A stretch of DNA of 64,000 bases from an uncultured SAR86 cluster bacterium (GTDB lineage Bacteria; Pseudomonadota; Gammaproteobacteria; Magnimaribacterales; D2472), in contig CACDUZ010000001.1 in the NCBI GenBank assembly GCA_902556105.1, positions 1 to 64,000 on the forward strand, read 5' to 3'. This document shows, piece by piece, positions 21,203-32,368 of this stretch. Position 1 is the first letter of the stretch; each line of letters starts with the position of its first letter. A program made the translations under genes and the position numbers. Under the pieces are notes generated by a model. It had not been told where the DNA came from and made no database searches. It was given only the letters and a program-made list of their open reading frames with translations.

Positions 21203-21868
21203 TTAAATAATTGAGGGCTGAGGATTAACGAAATTCTTTCCTTTTGGATTAGACATAATCATAGATACAAGAGCCTCATAATCAGACTCATTTGATTCAA
21301 GATTAATATCTGCAGCATTTATAATTAATAAAGGTGCAGATTTATAATCTAAAAAAAATCTTGAATAAGCATCATTCAGTCTTTCTAAGTAGTCCAATGT
21401 TAAATACTGTTCATTAATATTACCCCTTTTAGTAATTCTTTCTTTTAATATTTCTATAGGAGCTTGAAGATATATCACCAAATCAGGATTTGGAGCATCT
21501 AAAGTAATATGTTCATATACTTTGTCATAAAGGCTCATCTCTTCATTCGAAAGTGTTACTTCTGCAAACAATCTATCCTTTTCTATTAAAAAGTCTGCAA
21601 CACGAACATTTTCAAAAAGGCTTCTCTGCTTTAAATCTTGTATTTGTTGCATTCTTTGAAAAAGAAAAAATAGCTGAGTTGCAAGAGCTGACTGACTTGG
21701 ATTCCTATAAAAGTTTTTTAAAAAAGGGTTTTCTGCTGGTTGTTCTAAGAAAGCATCATAATTAAATGTTTCAGCTATCTTATTTGCTAGTGTGGTTTTT
21801 CCTACCCCAATAGGCCCTTCAATGGCAATATACTTTGGTAATGGTATTTCGTTTAAAGCTGGCTTCAT
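21203..21868 (-). CDS. Deoxynucleoside kinase family protein (dGK/dCK-like)
   Basis: [17 protein letters not shown]-loop, [30 protein letters not shown], lid KERITKRG. Confidence 0.88.
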   Translation of the reverse strand: MKPALNEIPLPKYIAIEGPIGVGKTTLANKIAETFNYDAFLEQPAENPFLKNFYRNPSQSALATQLFFLFQRMQQIQDLKQRSLFENVRVADFLIEKDRLFAEVTLSNEEMSLYDKVYEHITLDAPNPDLVIYLQAPIEILKERITKRGNINEQYLTLDYLERLNDAYSRFFLDYKSAPLLIINAADINLESNESDYEALVSMIMSNPKGKNFVNPQPSII

Positions 21869-21895
21869 TAAAATTTATATTTACTAGTTAATAGA

Positions 21896-23128
21896 TTATC
21901 TTAACTCTTCAGAGAAGCCAAATATTTTAGGTGTTTCTTGAATATTTTTTTCTTTCAAATCATTTATTAACGCTTTTTTTATATTTTCATCATTTTTTTG
22001 AAAATCAGTCCACCACTTTCCAAGATCTTGCTTCTTATTAGTTGCCCTCTCTCTTAACAAAAGAAGATCATATGCTGCCCTAAATCTTGGATGTTTAAGA
22101 GTTTTATATGGTTGTTTTCCAATTCTACTATGAAGCTTAAGCTGTAAAACCCATATATCTTTTATGTAACTCTGGAATTTTCTTGGGACAGCAGTAATTT
22201 TTTGTTGATTTCTCAAAACATAATCCATTGACCTAAAAAATTTTCTTAAATTTATTTCGCCCTTAGATAACGATCTTTCAATCAACCCTGGCCATAACAA
22301 AGCAGCAATAAGAAAGCCTGGGGTAATAGATTGACCATTTATTAATCTTTTATCAGTATTCCTTAATGATTCAACTATTAGATTTGTAGTAAATTCACTT
22401 CTTTCAGAATCAGTGCTGATTAGATATTTGCTAAGACCATAAGAGCTAAGCTTATTGAAATTTTTCTCAGCCATTCCACTCAGGAATATCTTACAAAATT
22501 CATCAAAAAGTCTAGCATTTGAGATATCTGATAATAAGTGACCTTTTTCATAGATAGCTTCTTTTATATCTTTATCTATCTTAAAATTTAATTTGTTGCT
22601 AAATCTTATAGCTCTTAAACTTCTTACAGGATCCTCTGAAAACCTTTTTACTGGATCCCCTATAGAGACTATAGATTTTTCATGAATATGCTTCATGCCA
22701 TCTTTATGCCCAACAATTTTTTGTGAAATAGGGCAGTAATATAGTGCATTAACTGTAAAATCTCTTCTGTAAGTATCTTGTTCGAGATCACCCCAGATAT
22801 TGTCTCTAATAATCTTTCCAGATGTATCTTTAATTAAGTTATTATTATTAGAAGAATCATCACCTGCTCGAAAAGTAGCAACTTCAATAAGCTCTGATCT
22901 ATTAAAGACATGTACTAATTTGAATCTTCTTCCTATTATTCTGGAGGCTTTAAATATTTTTCTTACTTGTTCGGGAGTAGCGTCTGTTGCAATATCAAAA
23001 TCCTTAGGCTCTAGTCCACACATAAGATCTCGAACACATCCACCAACCAGGTATGCTTGAAAGTTATTTTTTTGAAGATCTTTTATTATAGAGATCGAAA
23101 ATTTATTAATTTTTTTATTATCAATCAA
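21896..23128 (-). CDS. pcnB: Poly(A) polymerase
   Basis: YLVGGCVRDLMCGLEPKDFDIATDATPEQVRKIF, RRDFTVNALYY, C-terminal KHPRFRAAYDLLLLRE. Confidence 0.93.
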   Translation of the reverse strand: MIDNKKINKFSISIIKDLQKNNFQAYLVGGCVRDLMCGLEPKDFDIATDATPEQVRKIFKASRIIGRRFKLVHVFNRSELIEVATFRAGDDSSNNNNLIKDTSGKIIRDNIWGDLEQDTYRRDFTVNALYYCPISQKIVGHKDGMKHIHEKSIVSIGDPVKRFSEDPVRSLRAIRFSNKLNFKIDKDIKEAIYEKGHLLSDISNARLFDEFCKIFLSGMAEKNFNKLSSYGLSKYLISTDSERSEFTTNLIVESLRNTDKRLINGQSITPGFLIAALLWPGLIERSLSKGEINLRKFFRSMDYVLRNQQKITAVPRKFQSYIKDIWVLQLKLHSRIGKQPYKTLKHPRFRAAYDLLLLRERATNKKQDLGKWWTDFQKNDENIKKALINDLKEKNIQETPKIFGFSEELR

Positions 23129-23154
23129 AATCTACTTTGATAAGGATTTGTGAA

Positions 23155-23712
23155 CTATCCGCTGAGTTGCTTTTCTTTAATCTCATCTAGAGTTTTGCAG
23201 TGAATGCAATGTGTTGCAGTTGGCCTTGCTTCTAATCTTTTTATACCTATTTCATCCCCACAAGATTCACACCAACCATAATCATCTTGTTTAATTTGTT
23301 CAATCGAAACCCCAATTTTATTAATGAGTTTTCTTTCTCTATCTCTTGTTCTGAGTTCAAATGCGAACTCTTCCTCTTGTGAAGCTCTATCAACAGGATC
23401 AGCAAAAGTTTCACCCTTTGTTCTAAGATGATCAAAGGTCTTTTGCATCTCTTCTTTAAGGTGCTCTTTCCATAACATAAGCACAGCAATAAAATGTCTT
23501 TTCATGGCTGCGCTCATATATTTTTCATTTTTCTTAGTTTTGTATGGAGCAATTTTAGACTTGTTGTTAGCAATAGTATTGCTAGATTTTGTTTTTACAA
23601 CTTTCTTTGGTTTAGATATTTTTTTTGCTACCACTTTTTTTGTGGTGGACTTATTAGCTTGAACTTTTTTTACTGGTTTCTTTTTTGCTTTGATTGCTTT
23701 TTTTACAGGCAT
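23155..23712 (-). CDS. dksA: DksA-type RNA polymerase-binding factor with lysine-rich N-terminal extension
   Basis: DPVDRASQEEEFAFELRTRDRERKLINKI...CESCGDEIGIKRLEARPTATHCIHC zinc finger; N-terminal ~60 aa rich in Lys. Confidence 0.92.
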   Translation of the reverse strand: MPVKKAIKAKKKPVKKVQANKSTTKKVVAKKISKPKKVVKTKSSNTIANNKSKIAPYKTKKNEKYMSAAMKRHFIAVLMLWKEHLKEEMQKTFDHLRTKGETFADPVDRASQEEEFAFELRTRDRERKLINKIGVSIEQIKQDDYGWCESCGDEIGIKRLEARPTATHCIHCKTLDEIKEKQLSG

Positions 23713-23766
23713 TTGTTTAATGAAAAATTTTCAGGGGAAGAGAGTATCTGATACTTAAGAGATTTG

Positions 23767-24768
23767 CTAGCTTTTTTTCAATTTATTTGAAACTTCTTTG
23801 TATCCTTCAGGAGTTAACCTAGGTCCAAATGTTTCAACAACTTTTGATGAAGCATAGTTACTAAACTCTGCACATTCAGACAAATTAAATCCATTTAAGT
23901 ATGCATGCATGAATGAGCCAGCATACATGTCCCCGGCACCGTTAGTGTCCAATGGAGTAATTTCAACAGCTGGTGAGAATATTTCCTCCCCATCTTTAAT
24001 AACAATGCTTCCTTCAGATCCTTTTGTTATTGCAATCATATATGGTTGAGTTTTGTAGAAGTTAATAGCTTGATCTAAGTTTTCTGTGTCGGCAAACGCA
24101 ATAGCTTCGTCATCATTACAAAATATCATGTCAATTCCATAAGACTCAATTTCTTTAAATTTATCTTTGAATCCGTGAACTATTCCAGCATCTGATAATG
24201 AAAGGGCTTTTAAGGTATTTTCACTTTTAATATGCTGTAGGACTGAAGTTACAGCATTAAAATTCTCATCACTTGTGACCATATATCCCTCAATATAAAA
24301 GATCTTTGAATTATCAACAGCATCATAGTCAATGTCTTTTGATCCGAGATATGCACTTATACCCAACATACTACTCATTGTTCTTTTTGCATCTGGAGTT
24401 ACAAATATTAAGCATTTCCCAGTTGGCAAGTCAGAATCTTCTTTACTAAAACCAATATGCTTAACTCCTGCGACCTGAAGACTATCTAAATATTTTTTGC
24501 CATCATCATCAGCAGCAACTCTGCAAACATGATGACAATTTGAGCCATAGTTTGCAGCTGCAACTAAAGAGTTTGTAGCTGATCCACCACAATCAGACAC
24601 AGAATCAACTCCCATCTCTTCAAGCTTCTTAATTATTGGCCCATGCTCTTCTGCTGAAGCAAGCGTCATTGAGTCTGCCTCAAGCCCAATGTCATTTAAA
24701 AATTCATGGTCAACCATGTATTGTGTATCTACCAAAGCATTTCCAAGAGCACTTATGTCGTATTTCAT
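23767..24768 (-). CDS. PfkB-family carbohydrate kinase, adenosine kinase-like
   Basis: GGSATNSLVAAANYG, TPLDTNGAGDMYAGSF. Confidence 0.88.
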   Translation of the reverse strand: MKYDISALGNALVDTQYMVDHEFLNDIGLEADSMTLASAEEHGPIIKKLEEMGVDSVSDCGGSATNSLVAAANYGSNCHHVCRVAADDDGKKYLDSLQVAGVKHIGFSKEDSDLPTGKCLIFVTPDAKRTMSSMLGISAYLGSKDIDYDAVDNSKIFYIEGYMVTSDENFNAVTSVLQHIKSENTLKALSLSDAGIVHGFKDKFKEIESYGIDMIFCNDDEAIAFADTENLDQAINFYKTQPYMIAITKGSEGSIVIKDGEEIFSPAVEITPLDTNGAGDMYAGSFMHAYLNGFNLSECAEFSNYASSKVVETFGPRLTPEGYKEVSNKLKKS

Positions 24769-24769
24769 T

Positions 24770-26059
24770 TTATATTCCCTTATTTAATATTTGTTTTACT
24801 TTACTAATTGTATTATTAATTTCAGTAGTAGTATGCATTGATGAAATGAATCCCGCCTCAAACTTTGATGGAGCAAAATAGATTCCTTGATTAATGCAAC
24901 CGTTTAAAAAATTTTTAAATTGTTCATTATTTGTATTTGTAACATCTTGAAGATTTTTTGGTAAGTCCTCTGAAAAGAAAAATCCAAACATTCCTCCAAT
25001 TTGATTGGTTGAAAATGGAATATCTTTTTTTCTAAATAATTCTTTCATGCCCATAAGAAGGTTTGTCGCATTATTTTCTAATTTGGAATAAGGATTAGTT
25101 TTAATTAGTAATTTTATTAATGCAGATCCAGCAGCCATAGCAAGAGGATTTCCAGACAAAGTTCCCGCCTGATAGACAGGACCATTAGGAGCTAGATAAT
25201 CCATTATTTTTTTCTTACCACCAAAAGCTCCAACAGGAAGACCGCCGCCTATAACCTTGCCCAGTGTAGTTAAATCAGGCTTAATCTTATATATTTCTTG
25301 AGCTCCACCAAGAGACACCCTGAATCCAGTCATAACTTCATCAAATATCAGTAATGATTTATTTTCTGAGGTCTTCTTTCTCAATAATTTCAAGAAAGAT
25401 AGATTGCCAGGAATAAATCCCATATTCCCTGCAATAGGCTCCACAATGACTGCTGCTAAATCATCTTTGACTTTATCAAAGATTTTAATAAATTCATCTT
25501 CATTATTAAATTCACAACTCAATGTTTTCTTAGCTAGCTCATTTGGTATACCAGGAGAGTCTGGAAGGCCAAATGTGCTAACACCCGAACCTGCTTTGAT
25601 AAGTAACGAGTCAACATGGCCGTGATAGCATCCATCAAACTTAATAATCTTATCTCTTTTGGTGAAGCCCCGTGCAAGTCTGATTGCGCTCATGGTCGCC
25701 TCTGTCCCAGAATTAACCATCCTTATCTTTTGTATAGAAGGGACACACTTTTTAATCAGTTTTGCTGTATCTGACTCTATACTAGTAGGAGCTCCATAAC
25801 TTGTTCCAAGTTGAAGTTGCTTTGAAATAGCTTTTAATATTTCCGGATGAGAGTGCCCCATTATCATAGGACCCCAAGATCCAATGTAGTCGATATATTT
25901 ATTATTATCTGCATCAAACAGATAAGCACCTTTTGCCTTTTTAAAAAAAATAGGATTACCATTTATGTTTTTAAACGCTCTTACTGGTGAGTTAACTCCT
26001 CCAGGCATGTGTAATTTTGCTTCTTTAAATAATTCTATGGATTTTTTTATTTTATTCAT
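24770..26059 (-). CDS. hemL: Glutamate-1-semialdehyde 2,1-aminomutase
   Basis: HMPGGVNSPVRAF, MVNSGTEATMSAIRLARGFT, TTLGKVIGGGLPVGAFGG. Confidence 0.97.
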   Translation of the reverse strand: MNKIKKSIELFKEAKLHMPGGVNSPVRAFKNINGNPIFFKKAKGAYLFDADNNKYIDYIGSWGPMIMGHSHPEILKAISKQLQLGTSYGAPTSIESDTAKLIKKCVPSIQKIRMVNSGTEATMSAIRLARGFTKRDKIIKFDGCYHGHVDSLLIKAGSGVSTFGLPDSPGIPNELAKKTLSCEFNNEDEFIKIFDKVKDDLAAVIVEPIAGNMGFIPGNLSFLKLLRKKTSENKSLLIFDEVMTGFRVSLGGAQEIYKIKPDLTTLGKVIGGGLPVGAFGGKKKIMDYLAPNGPVYQAGTLSGNPLAMAAGSALIKLLIKTNPYSKLENNATNLLMGMKELFRKKDIPFSTNQIGGMFGFFFSEDLPKNLQDVTNTNNEQFKNFLNGCINQGIYFAPSKFEAGFISSMHTTTEINNTISKVKQILNKGI

Positions 26060-26568
26060 AAGTCTAAATTAGTTGCAAAATCTTCAACAGCTTTCCAATC
26101 AGTAAATTCATATGTCTTTGATGTATCTGTGGGACCTTTTGTAATCCACATAATAAATTTAATTGCATATTTATCAATTAGTTTATATTTTGGATAATCA
26201 ATTTTTCCTGCAAACACACCAATAATTTTTGGTTTCCAGTCAATTTTGTTTAAGAACTTTATTACATATGGGTTGGTTTTAGGAGTTGATTTTTCTGGCT
26301 TTCTAGCTACCACATTCACTGAGAAGAATGCGTTATCAAGCTTATTTAATGAATCTAAGTTACTTTCAATAAAGTCATATATCTCATTTCTATATTTCCC
26401 ATACCGAATACTAGCTCCAATAACAACCGCCTTATAGTTATTAAGATTTATTGACGGTGAAATAGGGAGTATATCGATATCCTCAACATTATAGTAACCA
26501 GCAATTTTTCTACAGATTAGTTCCGTTTGACCGTCAACAGTTGAATAAGTTAATAAAGATTTTTTCAT
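26056..26568 (-). CDS. hemG: Menaquinone-dependent protoporphyrinogen oxidase (flavodoxin-like)
   Basis: LLTYSTVDGQTELICRKIA flavodoxin P-loop, GASIRYGKY; coupled to hemL by a 4-nt overlap. Confidence 0.87.
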   Translation of the reverse strand: MKKSLLTYSTVDGQTELICRKIAGYYNVEDIDILPISPSINLNNYKAVVIGASIRYGKYRNEIYDFIESNLDSLNKLDNAFFSVNVVARKPEKSTPKTNPYVIKFLNKIDWKPKIIGVFAGKIDYPKYKLIDKYAIKFIMWITKGPTDTSKTYEFTDWKAVEDFATNLDL

Positions 26569-26658
26569 TTATTAAATAGTAAAATTAGATATCTTGAAAA
26601 AAAAGTTTTTAGGCATAAGTATATTTTATACTGTAATTTATATTTATAATTATCCGCA

Positions 26659-27003
26659 ATGCAAAATTTAGAAACTAATTCTATTACTTTGACTGATAGC
26701 GCCTCAGCAAGAATCAACAATGTGATGAATGCAAACAGCGAACTTGGTTCAAGATTTAGAGTTTATGTAACCGGAGGCGGGTGTTCTGGATTCCAATATG
26801 GCTTTAAATTTGACTCAGAAGTTGCATTTGATGACGACGTGATTGAGTTTGGAAACTTTTCTGTTTTACTCGACTCTATGTCATATCCATATTTGTATGG
26901 ATCAACATTAGATTTTGTTGAAAATTTATCAGGATCAAAATTTGTTATCAACAATCCTAATGCTAAAACAACTTGTGGTTGTGGAGAATCTTTTACTACT
27001 TGA
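26659..27003 (+). CDS. erpA: Iron-sulfur cluster insertion protein (A-type carrier)
   Basis: [17 protein letters not shown] and C-terminal TTCGCGESF. Confidence 0.93.
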   Translation: MQNLETNSITLTDSASARINNVMNANSELGSRFRVYVTGGGCSGFQYGFKFDSEVAFDDDVIEFGNFSVLLDSMSYPYLYGSTLDFVENLSGSKFVINNPNAKTTCGCGESFTT

Positions 27004-28015
27004 TTTCGAATATTTCACCCTTTTTTAAATACGCCAAATAAGCAAATCCTGCTGCCTCAACATATTTAGAAGGAATTTCATTATCTGTTGTTTTTATGGA
27101 AGTATTTAATTTACTTTCAATTAAGTTCATTAAAAATAAATTTTTAGTTCCACCTCCATGGAAAATAACCTCATCAGGCTCATCACAGAAGTCATAAAAA
27201 TCTTTAATTTTTTCAGCGGTAAACTCAGACAAAGTCCTTAACAAGGAATTTTTATTTATTTCTAAAAACGAATTATTAAAGATTTTATAATAGTCTTTTT
27301 TATCATCAGCTCGAGGATATTGCATCTGATTAGACCCACTTAAGAGTTGATCTAATAGTTCAAGATTAATTTTTCCCTTTGATGCTTCATCTCCATTATT
27401 ATCAAAAGAAGTGTTAAATTTTTCTTTAGAGACAAGATCTAAAAGACAATTTCCAGGCCCAACATCACTAGCTAAAGATATTTCTCCATTTTTTAAAAAA
27501 GTCCCATTAGCTATTCCGCCAATATTAAATACTAATTTTTTTTTGTCATTTTCAGAATATAAATACTTATGAAATGCTGGTATTAATGGAGCTCCTATCC
27601 CTCCATTTTTTATATCATGGTTCCTAAAATCAGAAATAACGTTTATTCTTGATTCATTGGCTAGAAATCTTGGATCACCAATTTGGTAACTTTTATTATT
27701 TGTATGAAAGACTGTTTGCCCAGAAAAACCCACATAAGATATATCAGAAATATTTAAGTTAGCCTTTTTGATTAAGTTATTAACTAGCTCAACACTTTTC
27801 TTGTTAAGAATTTTTTCAAGTTCAGCTAGTGTTTTTGATTCCTCTATCGTTTTATAGCCATTCTTTATGGACCACTCGTAGTCTTTTTTGTAAGAATTAT
27901 CAAGCTCAAGACTTTGTGTCTGAATTAATTTAAACTCCCCATCAAATGAAACTATACAACCATCAAGAGCATCAGCACTGGTGCCAGTCATAAGGCCAAT
28001 AAAATAGTTATTCAT
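26996..28015 (-). CDS. anmK: Anhydro-N-acetylmuramic acid kinase (likely start at [11 protein letters not shown])
   Basis: [54 protein letters not shown] track start at 28057 is probably too long. Confidence 0.93.
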   Translation of the reverse strand: MNNYFIGLMTGTSADALDGCIVSFDGEFKLIQTQSLELDNSYKKDYEWSIKNGYKTIEESKTLAELEKILNKKSVELVNNLIKKANLNISDISYVGFSGQTVFHTNNKSYQIGDPRFLANESRINVISDFRNHDIKNGGIGAPLIPAFHKYLYSENDKKKLVFNIGGIANGTFLKNGEISLASDVGPGNCLLDLVSKEKFNTSFDNNGDEASKGKINLELLDQLLSGSNQMQYPRADDKKDYYKIFNNSFLEINKNSLLRTLSEFTAEKIKDFYDFCDEPDEVIFHGGGTKNLFLMNLIESKLNTSIKTTDNEIPSKYVEAAGFAYLAYLKKGEIFEIK

Positions 28016-29252
28016 ATTCGATAGAGCTATATTTACTAAGCATATCAAGATTATCATTCAATAAGCTTTTAAATTCGGGAAATTGATTTTTGTTAATAGG
28101 TTTTGCTGATGGTAATTCAACTTTAATTGGGTCAGTTCTTATTTGTCCTTGCCAAAACTCAAAATGAAGATGAGTTCCTGTTGCTTGCCCAGAATCTCCA
28201 ACATACCCAATTATATTTCCTTGTTTCACCTTACTTCCAACTTTAAGTGATTTATTAAACTTTTCTAAATGCGCATAAAGGGTCTTAATATTGCCACCAT
28301 GTTTGATTTCGATAGTTCTCCCATAACCGCTTTGTCTTCCCACAAAAGAAATAACACCATCTCCTGATGCCATAATAGGGGTATTTCTTTTGGCGGCATA
28401 ATCAACACCATTATGAGCTTTTATTTTATGTAAAATAGGATGCATTCTATTTGGATTAAAATGTGAGCTGATATATGCAAAATCAAGTGGCGCTCTTAGA
28501 AAAGCTTTTTTTACGTTATCACCATTTTCATTAAAATATTGTTTACCCTGAACATCATCAAAAAATCGCTGAGCAATATAGCGATTATTCTTATTAATAA
28601 ATTCAGCAAAAATAATATCTCCACTTGAAACCTTTTCACCTTCTGAATAGTCAGTTTCATATATAACTGAAAAAGCATCTCCTTTTCTTACATCAAACAC
28701 AAAGTCCACATCCCATCCAAAAATATATGCAAAATCCATAATAATGCTATCTGGTATACCTATCTGACTTGCATTCTTGAAGAATGAATTTGTTATAACA
28801 CCTTTATTAATAGATTTAATAATTTGAGATTTTTTTTCAACTTTTTTTATTGAGATTTCATCCTTAGTCTTGATAAGGATTGAATTTATTTCATCTTTTA
28901 TTATTTCGATGCTGATGAGTTCATCCCCAATATAACTAAATTGCATTTTGTCGCCAGGCATTATGCTTGAAAGAAGATCATTTTCATCAAAGTTAAAAAT
29001 TTTATACGCGGTGTTAAGCGGAACACTTTTGTCTTCAAATATAACTGAAAGACTCTCACCTTTACTAACCTCATGTATTCTTTTATTTTCAACAGATGAT
29101 GGCATTTCACTCAGATCTTCTGAGAATGTCATTTCCTCAATAGGAAGAGGTTTATTGTTTTCAAGATCTATATATATTAAAAAAATTGCTACGAAAGATA
29201 TTAGAAAAACACTAACAATTAATTTTATTGGAGGTTTCTTAAATCCAATCAT
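28008..29252 (-). CDS. M23-family peptidoglycan DD-metallopeptidase (MepM-like)
   Basis: N-terminal TM, LysM/OapA-like region, HNGVDYAAKRNTPIMASGDG, YAHLEKF, GTHLHFEFW. Confidence 0.92.
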   Translation of the reverse strand: MIGFKKPPIKLIVSVFLISFVAIFLIYIDLENNKPLPIEEMTFSEDLSEMPSSVENKRIHEVSKGESLSVIFEDKSVPLNTAYKIFNFDENDLLSSIMPGDKMQFSYIGDELISIEIIKDEINSILIKTKDEISIKKVEKKSQIIKSINKGVITNSFFKNASQIGIPDSIIMDFAYIFGWDVDFVFDVRKGDAFSVIYETDYSEGEKVSSGDIIFAEFINKNNRYIAQRFFDDVQGKQYFNENGDNVKKAFLRAPLDFAYISSHFNPNRMHPILHKIKAHNGVDYAAKRNTPIMASGDGVISFVGRQSGYGRTIEIKHGGNIKTLYAHLEKFNKSLKVGSKVKQGNIIGYVGDSGQATGTHLHFEFWQGQIRTDPIKVELPSAKPINKNQFPEFKSLLNDNLDMLSKYSSIEYE

Positions 29253-32200
29253 AGATCTTCTTGAAGATTAAGCAGTTCAGTATTTCCTCCAAATGCCACA
29301 GAATTTTTTGATATAACTTTTTCATTAAGAAATTGAAGCAAATAATTAGGGCCACCAGCCTTAAAACCACTCCCAGAAAGACCAACACCCCCAAATGGTT
29401 GAGAGCCAACTACAGCTCCAACCATATCTCTATTAATATAAATGTTTCCGACTTTAGAATTAGCCCCAAAATAATCAGCTCTTGATTCTATTCTCGTATG
29501 GATGCCCATAGTCAGTCCGTAACCACTATTGTTAACTTGTTCGATCAGTTCATCGATCTTACTTGATTCATATTTCATAACATGAAGGATAGGTCCAAAT
29601 TGTTCATTTTGAATATCTGAAATCTTATTAATTTTTATTATTGTAGGTCCTATATGGTTTGCAGATTTATGATTATCTGATTGAAAAATTTCCATACCTT
29701 TTTCAGAACAATTAGAAATATAATCATTGAGCTTGCTTAAAGATTTTTTATTAATAATTGGACCGATATCAATATCAAAATTATTTGGATCACCAATTGT
29801 TTGAGTTTCTATATTGCCTTTAAGCATTTCAATAAGATCTTCATATATCTCCTCTTGAATACAAAGAACTCTTAATGCAGAGCATCTTTGGCCAGCACTA
29901 TCAAATGCAGACCTAATAACATCATCGGTAACTTGCTCAAGCAAGGCGCTTGAATCAACAACCATCGCGTTAATGCCACCTGTTTCAGCAATCAAAGGAA
30001 TGATCTGATTTTGATTTTCTAAAAGATTAGACTGAATTTTTTTTGCTGTAGGAAGTGAGCCTGTAAAAGCAACTCCATGAAGTGGATTGATTTTAGTTAA
30101 CATTTCTCCATAAATACCATCACCTAAAATTAATTCTAGTGTATTAACTGGAACCCCAGCTTCATGAAATCTTTTAGTAACAAGATAACCCAAAATAGAA
30201 GTATGTTCAGATGGTTTAATCATGACATTATTTCCAGAAGCCAAAGCAGCAGAAATTTGACCAATTAAAATAGCAACAGGAAAGTTCCAGGGACTGATAC
30301 ACAAGAATCTACCCTTAGGACTGTATGAAATGATATTCTCTTCACCTGTCGGCCCGCTAAGTTCAACTTTTTTAGAAAGACTTAAAATTTGATTAGAATA
30401 GTACCTTAAGAAATCCACTCCTTCTCTAATCTCATCAATTGCATTTTGGATAGTTTTGCCTGCCTCATTGATTAAGTAATAAATTAGTTCGTGAGGATTT
30501 TTTTCAATGTCATTTGCAATCTTATTTAGAATTTTTGATCTTTGCTCAGTTTGAGTATTAGACCATTCATTTGAACTTTTTTTCTCAAGACATTTTTTTA
30601 ATTGTGCTTGCTCATCGAAGACAACATTGCCAATGTGATGTCCAGAAGAAATTGAAAATACTTCTTCGCTTGTTTTTTTTGAATCTTTTCTGCCCTCATA
30701 AAGCGAAACAGCATTTACTATTTTTGTCTCATAGACTTTTAAATTCTCTTTAAGCACTTCTAAATTTTGTTTTTCAGTAATATCTATTCCTGATGAGTTA
30801 GGCCTACTTGTATATATATTTTTTGGTAAAGGAATGTCTTTTGTTTCACTTTTAATTCTTTTATATGGATTCTCAGATAACCATTTAGGATCTGTCTCCG
30901 CATCTAACAATCTATTTATGAATGAGCTATTTGCTCCATTTTCTAGCAACCTTCTTACTAAATATGGCAGTAAATCTTTATAGTCTCCAATTGGAGAATA
31001 AACAGAAGGTTTATCTTTTAAATCAAATACCTCCGACGCACTTTTGTATAATAATTCTCCCATTCCATATAGCCTTTGAAATTCATAGTCACAACCCTCA
31101 CCCAAATGATGAATTGAAGAAATAGTATGTGCATTATGAGTAGCAAATTTTGGAAAAATGTTTTTATTCTTTAGTATTTCTTTAGCACATGCGAGATAAG
31201 CTATATCTGTTAAGGACTTCTTTGAAAAAACTGGATAACCTTCATACCCAGATACTTGAGCATGTTTAATCTCATAATCCCAATAAGCTCCTTTAACAAG
31301 ACGTAAATGCATACCAGCTCTTTTTTTCAAATGATCATTTAACCAATTTATTACATCAAATGACCTCTTTCCATATGCCTGAAGAGCAATGCCAAATCCA
31401 GGCCAATCTTTAATTTTTTTTTCAAAAGCAATTTTTTCAATTATATGTAGACTTAATGAAAGCCTATCCTGTTCTTCAGCATCAATTGTTATCTCAACAT
31501 TCTGTGAGTGAGCATAATTAACTAATTCAATTAATTTAGGTATTAATTCTGATTCAACTGCATCGATCTTTCTCATCTCATATCTTGGATGTAGTGCTGA
31601 GATTTTTATTGAAACCCCATTAGATAAGTTCTTATTTGAATTAATTTTTCCAACCTCATCTATTGCATTTAAATATGAATCAAAATAATTCTTAGCCTGT
31701 AATGGAGTTCTTGCTGCCTCACCAAGCATATCGAAGGAATGAACTTCTTCTTTAAGGCTTTTAAGTTTTTTAATTTCCTTAAAATTTTTACCTATTACAA
31801 ATTCATGACTTAAAATTTGCATTGCTGCAAGAACTGCATTTCTTATTGGCATTTCCCCTGATCTTGATATCAACTCTGATATAAAATTATTAGGGTTGTC
31901 AGACCACTTTGTTGGAGTATTAACAACTTTACCTGCCAACAATAATCCCCATGTTGATGCATTAACAAAAATGCTATCGGCTTTATTAAGATGATCGATC
32001 CATTTACCTTCAGAGAGTTTTTCAGAAATAATTAAATCTCTAGTTTTTTTATCCGGAATTCGTAACACAGATTCAGCCAGACACATTAAGGCAACACCTT
32101 CGTTATTATCTAATCCATATTCATTTAAAAAAGCATCAAGTTTAGTTCGATCAGTTTTGTTTTTTCTACAGAGGTTAATTATCTCTTCAGCATTCCGAGA

Positions 32201-32296
32201 TATTCTTTCATTACTAAGAAATCGTGTTTCATTTGATAAGCTTGATAATAGTTCGTTTTCACAAACAAATTTATTTTTAACTTTGAGCATAGCCAT
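29249..32296 (-). CDS. putA: Bifunctional proline dehydrogenase / L-glutamate gamma-semialdehyde dehydrogenase
   Basis: PRODH half (SIKISALHPRYE, LRLVKGAYWDYE) and ALDH half (SPWNFPVAIL, FTGSLPTAKKI, ETGGINAMVVDSS, AGQRCSALRVL). No obvious N-terminal ribbon-helix-helix. Confidence 0.95.
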   Translation of the reverse strand: MAMLKVKNKFVCENELLSSLSNETRFLSNERISRNAEEIINLCRKNKTDRTKLDAFLNEYGLDNNEGVALMCLAESVLRIPDKKTRDLIISEKLSEGKWIDHLNKADSIFVNASTWGLLLAGKVVNTPTKWSDNPNNFISELISRSGEMPIRNAVLAAMQILSHEFVIGKNFKEIKKLKSLKEEVHSFDMLGEAARTPLQAKNYFDSYLNAIDEVGKINSNKNLSNGVSIKISALHPRYEMRKIDAVESELIPKLIELVNYAHSQNVEITIDAEEQDRLSLSLHIIEKIAFEKKIKDWPGFGIALQAYGKRSFDVINWLNDHLKKRAGMHLRLVKGAYWDYEIKHAQVSGYEGYPVFSKKSLTDIAYLACAKEILKNKNIFPKFATHNAHTISSIHHLGEGCDYEFQRLYGMGELLYKSASEVFDLKDKPSVYSPIGDYKDLLPYLVRRLLENGANSSFINRLLDAETDPKWLSENPYKRIKSETKDIPLPKNIYTSRPNSSGIDITEKQNLEVLKENLKVYETKIVNAVSLYEGRKDSKKTSEEVFSISSGHHIGNVVFDEQAQLKKCLEKKSSNEWSNTQTEQRSKILNKIANDIEKNPHELIYYLINEAGKTIQNAIDEIREGVDFLRYYSNQILSLSKKVELSGPTGEENIISYSPKGRFLCISPWNFPVAILIGQISAALASGNNVMIKPSEHTSILGYLVTKRFHEAGVPVNTLELILGDGIYGEMLTKINPLHGVAFTGSLPTAKKIQSNLLENQNQIIPLIAETGGINAMVVDSSALLEQVTDDVIRSAFDSAGQRCSALRVLCIQEEIYEDLIEMLKGNIETQTIGDPNNFDIDIGPIINKKSLSKLNDYISNCSEKGMEIFQSDNHKSANHIGPTIIKINKISDIQNEQFGPILHVMKYESSKIDELIEQVNNSGYGLTMGIHTRIESRADYFGANSKVGNIYINRDMVGAVVGSQPFGGVGLSGSGFKAGGPNYLLQFLNEKVISKNSVAFGGNTELLNLQEDL

Positions 32297-32368
32297 TATT
32301 TTAATCTTAAAGTTGTAAGTAGCAACTTTGTGATTCTAATAATCATCTAAAAATACTATGATAGTAAT

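Noticed and set aside
29249-32296. Truncated/broken putA because it lacks the DNA-binding domain
   Set aside because: PutA proteins without the ribbon-helix-helix domain are a normal class; both catalytic halves are intact.
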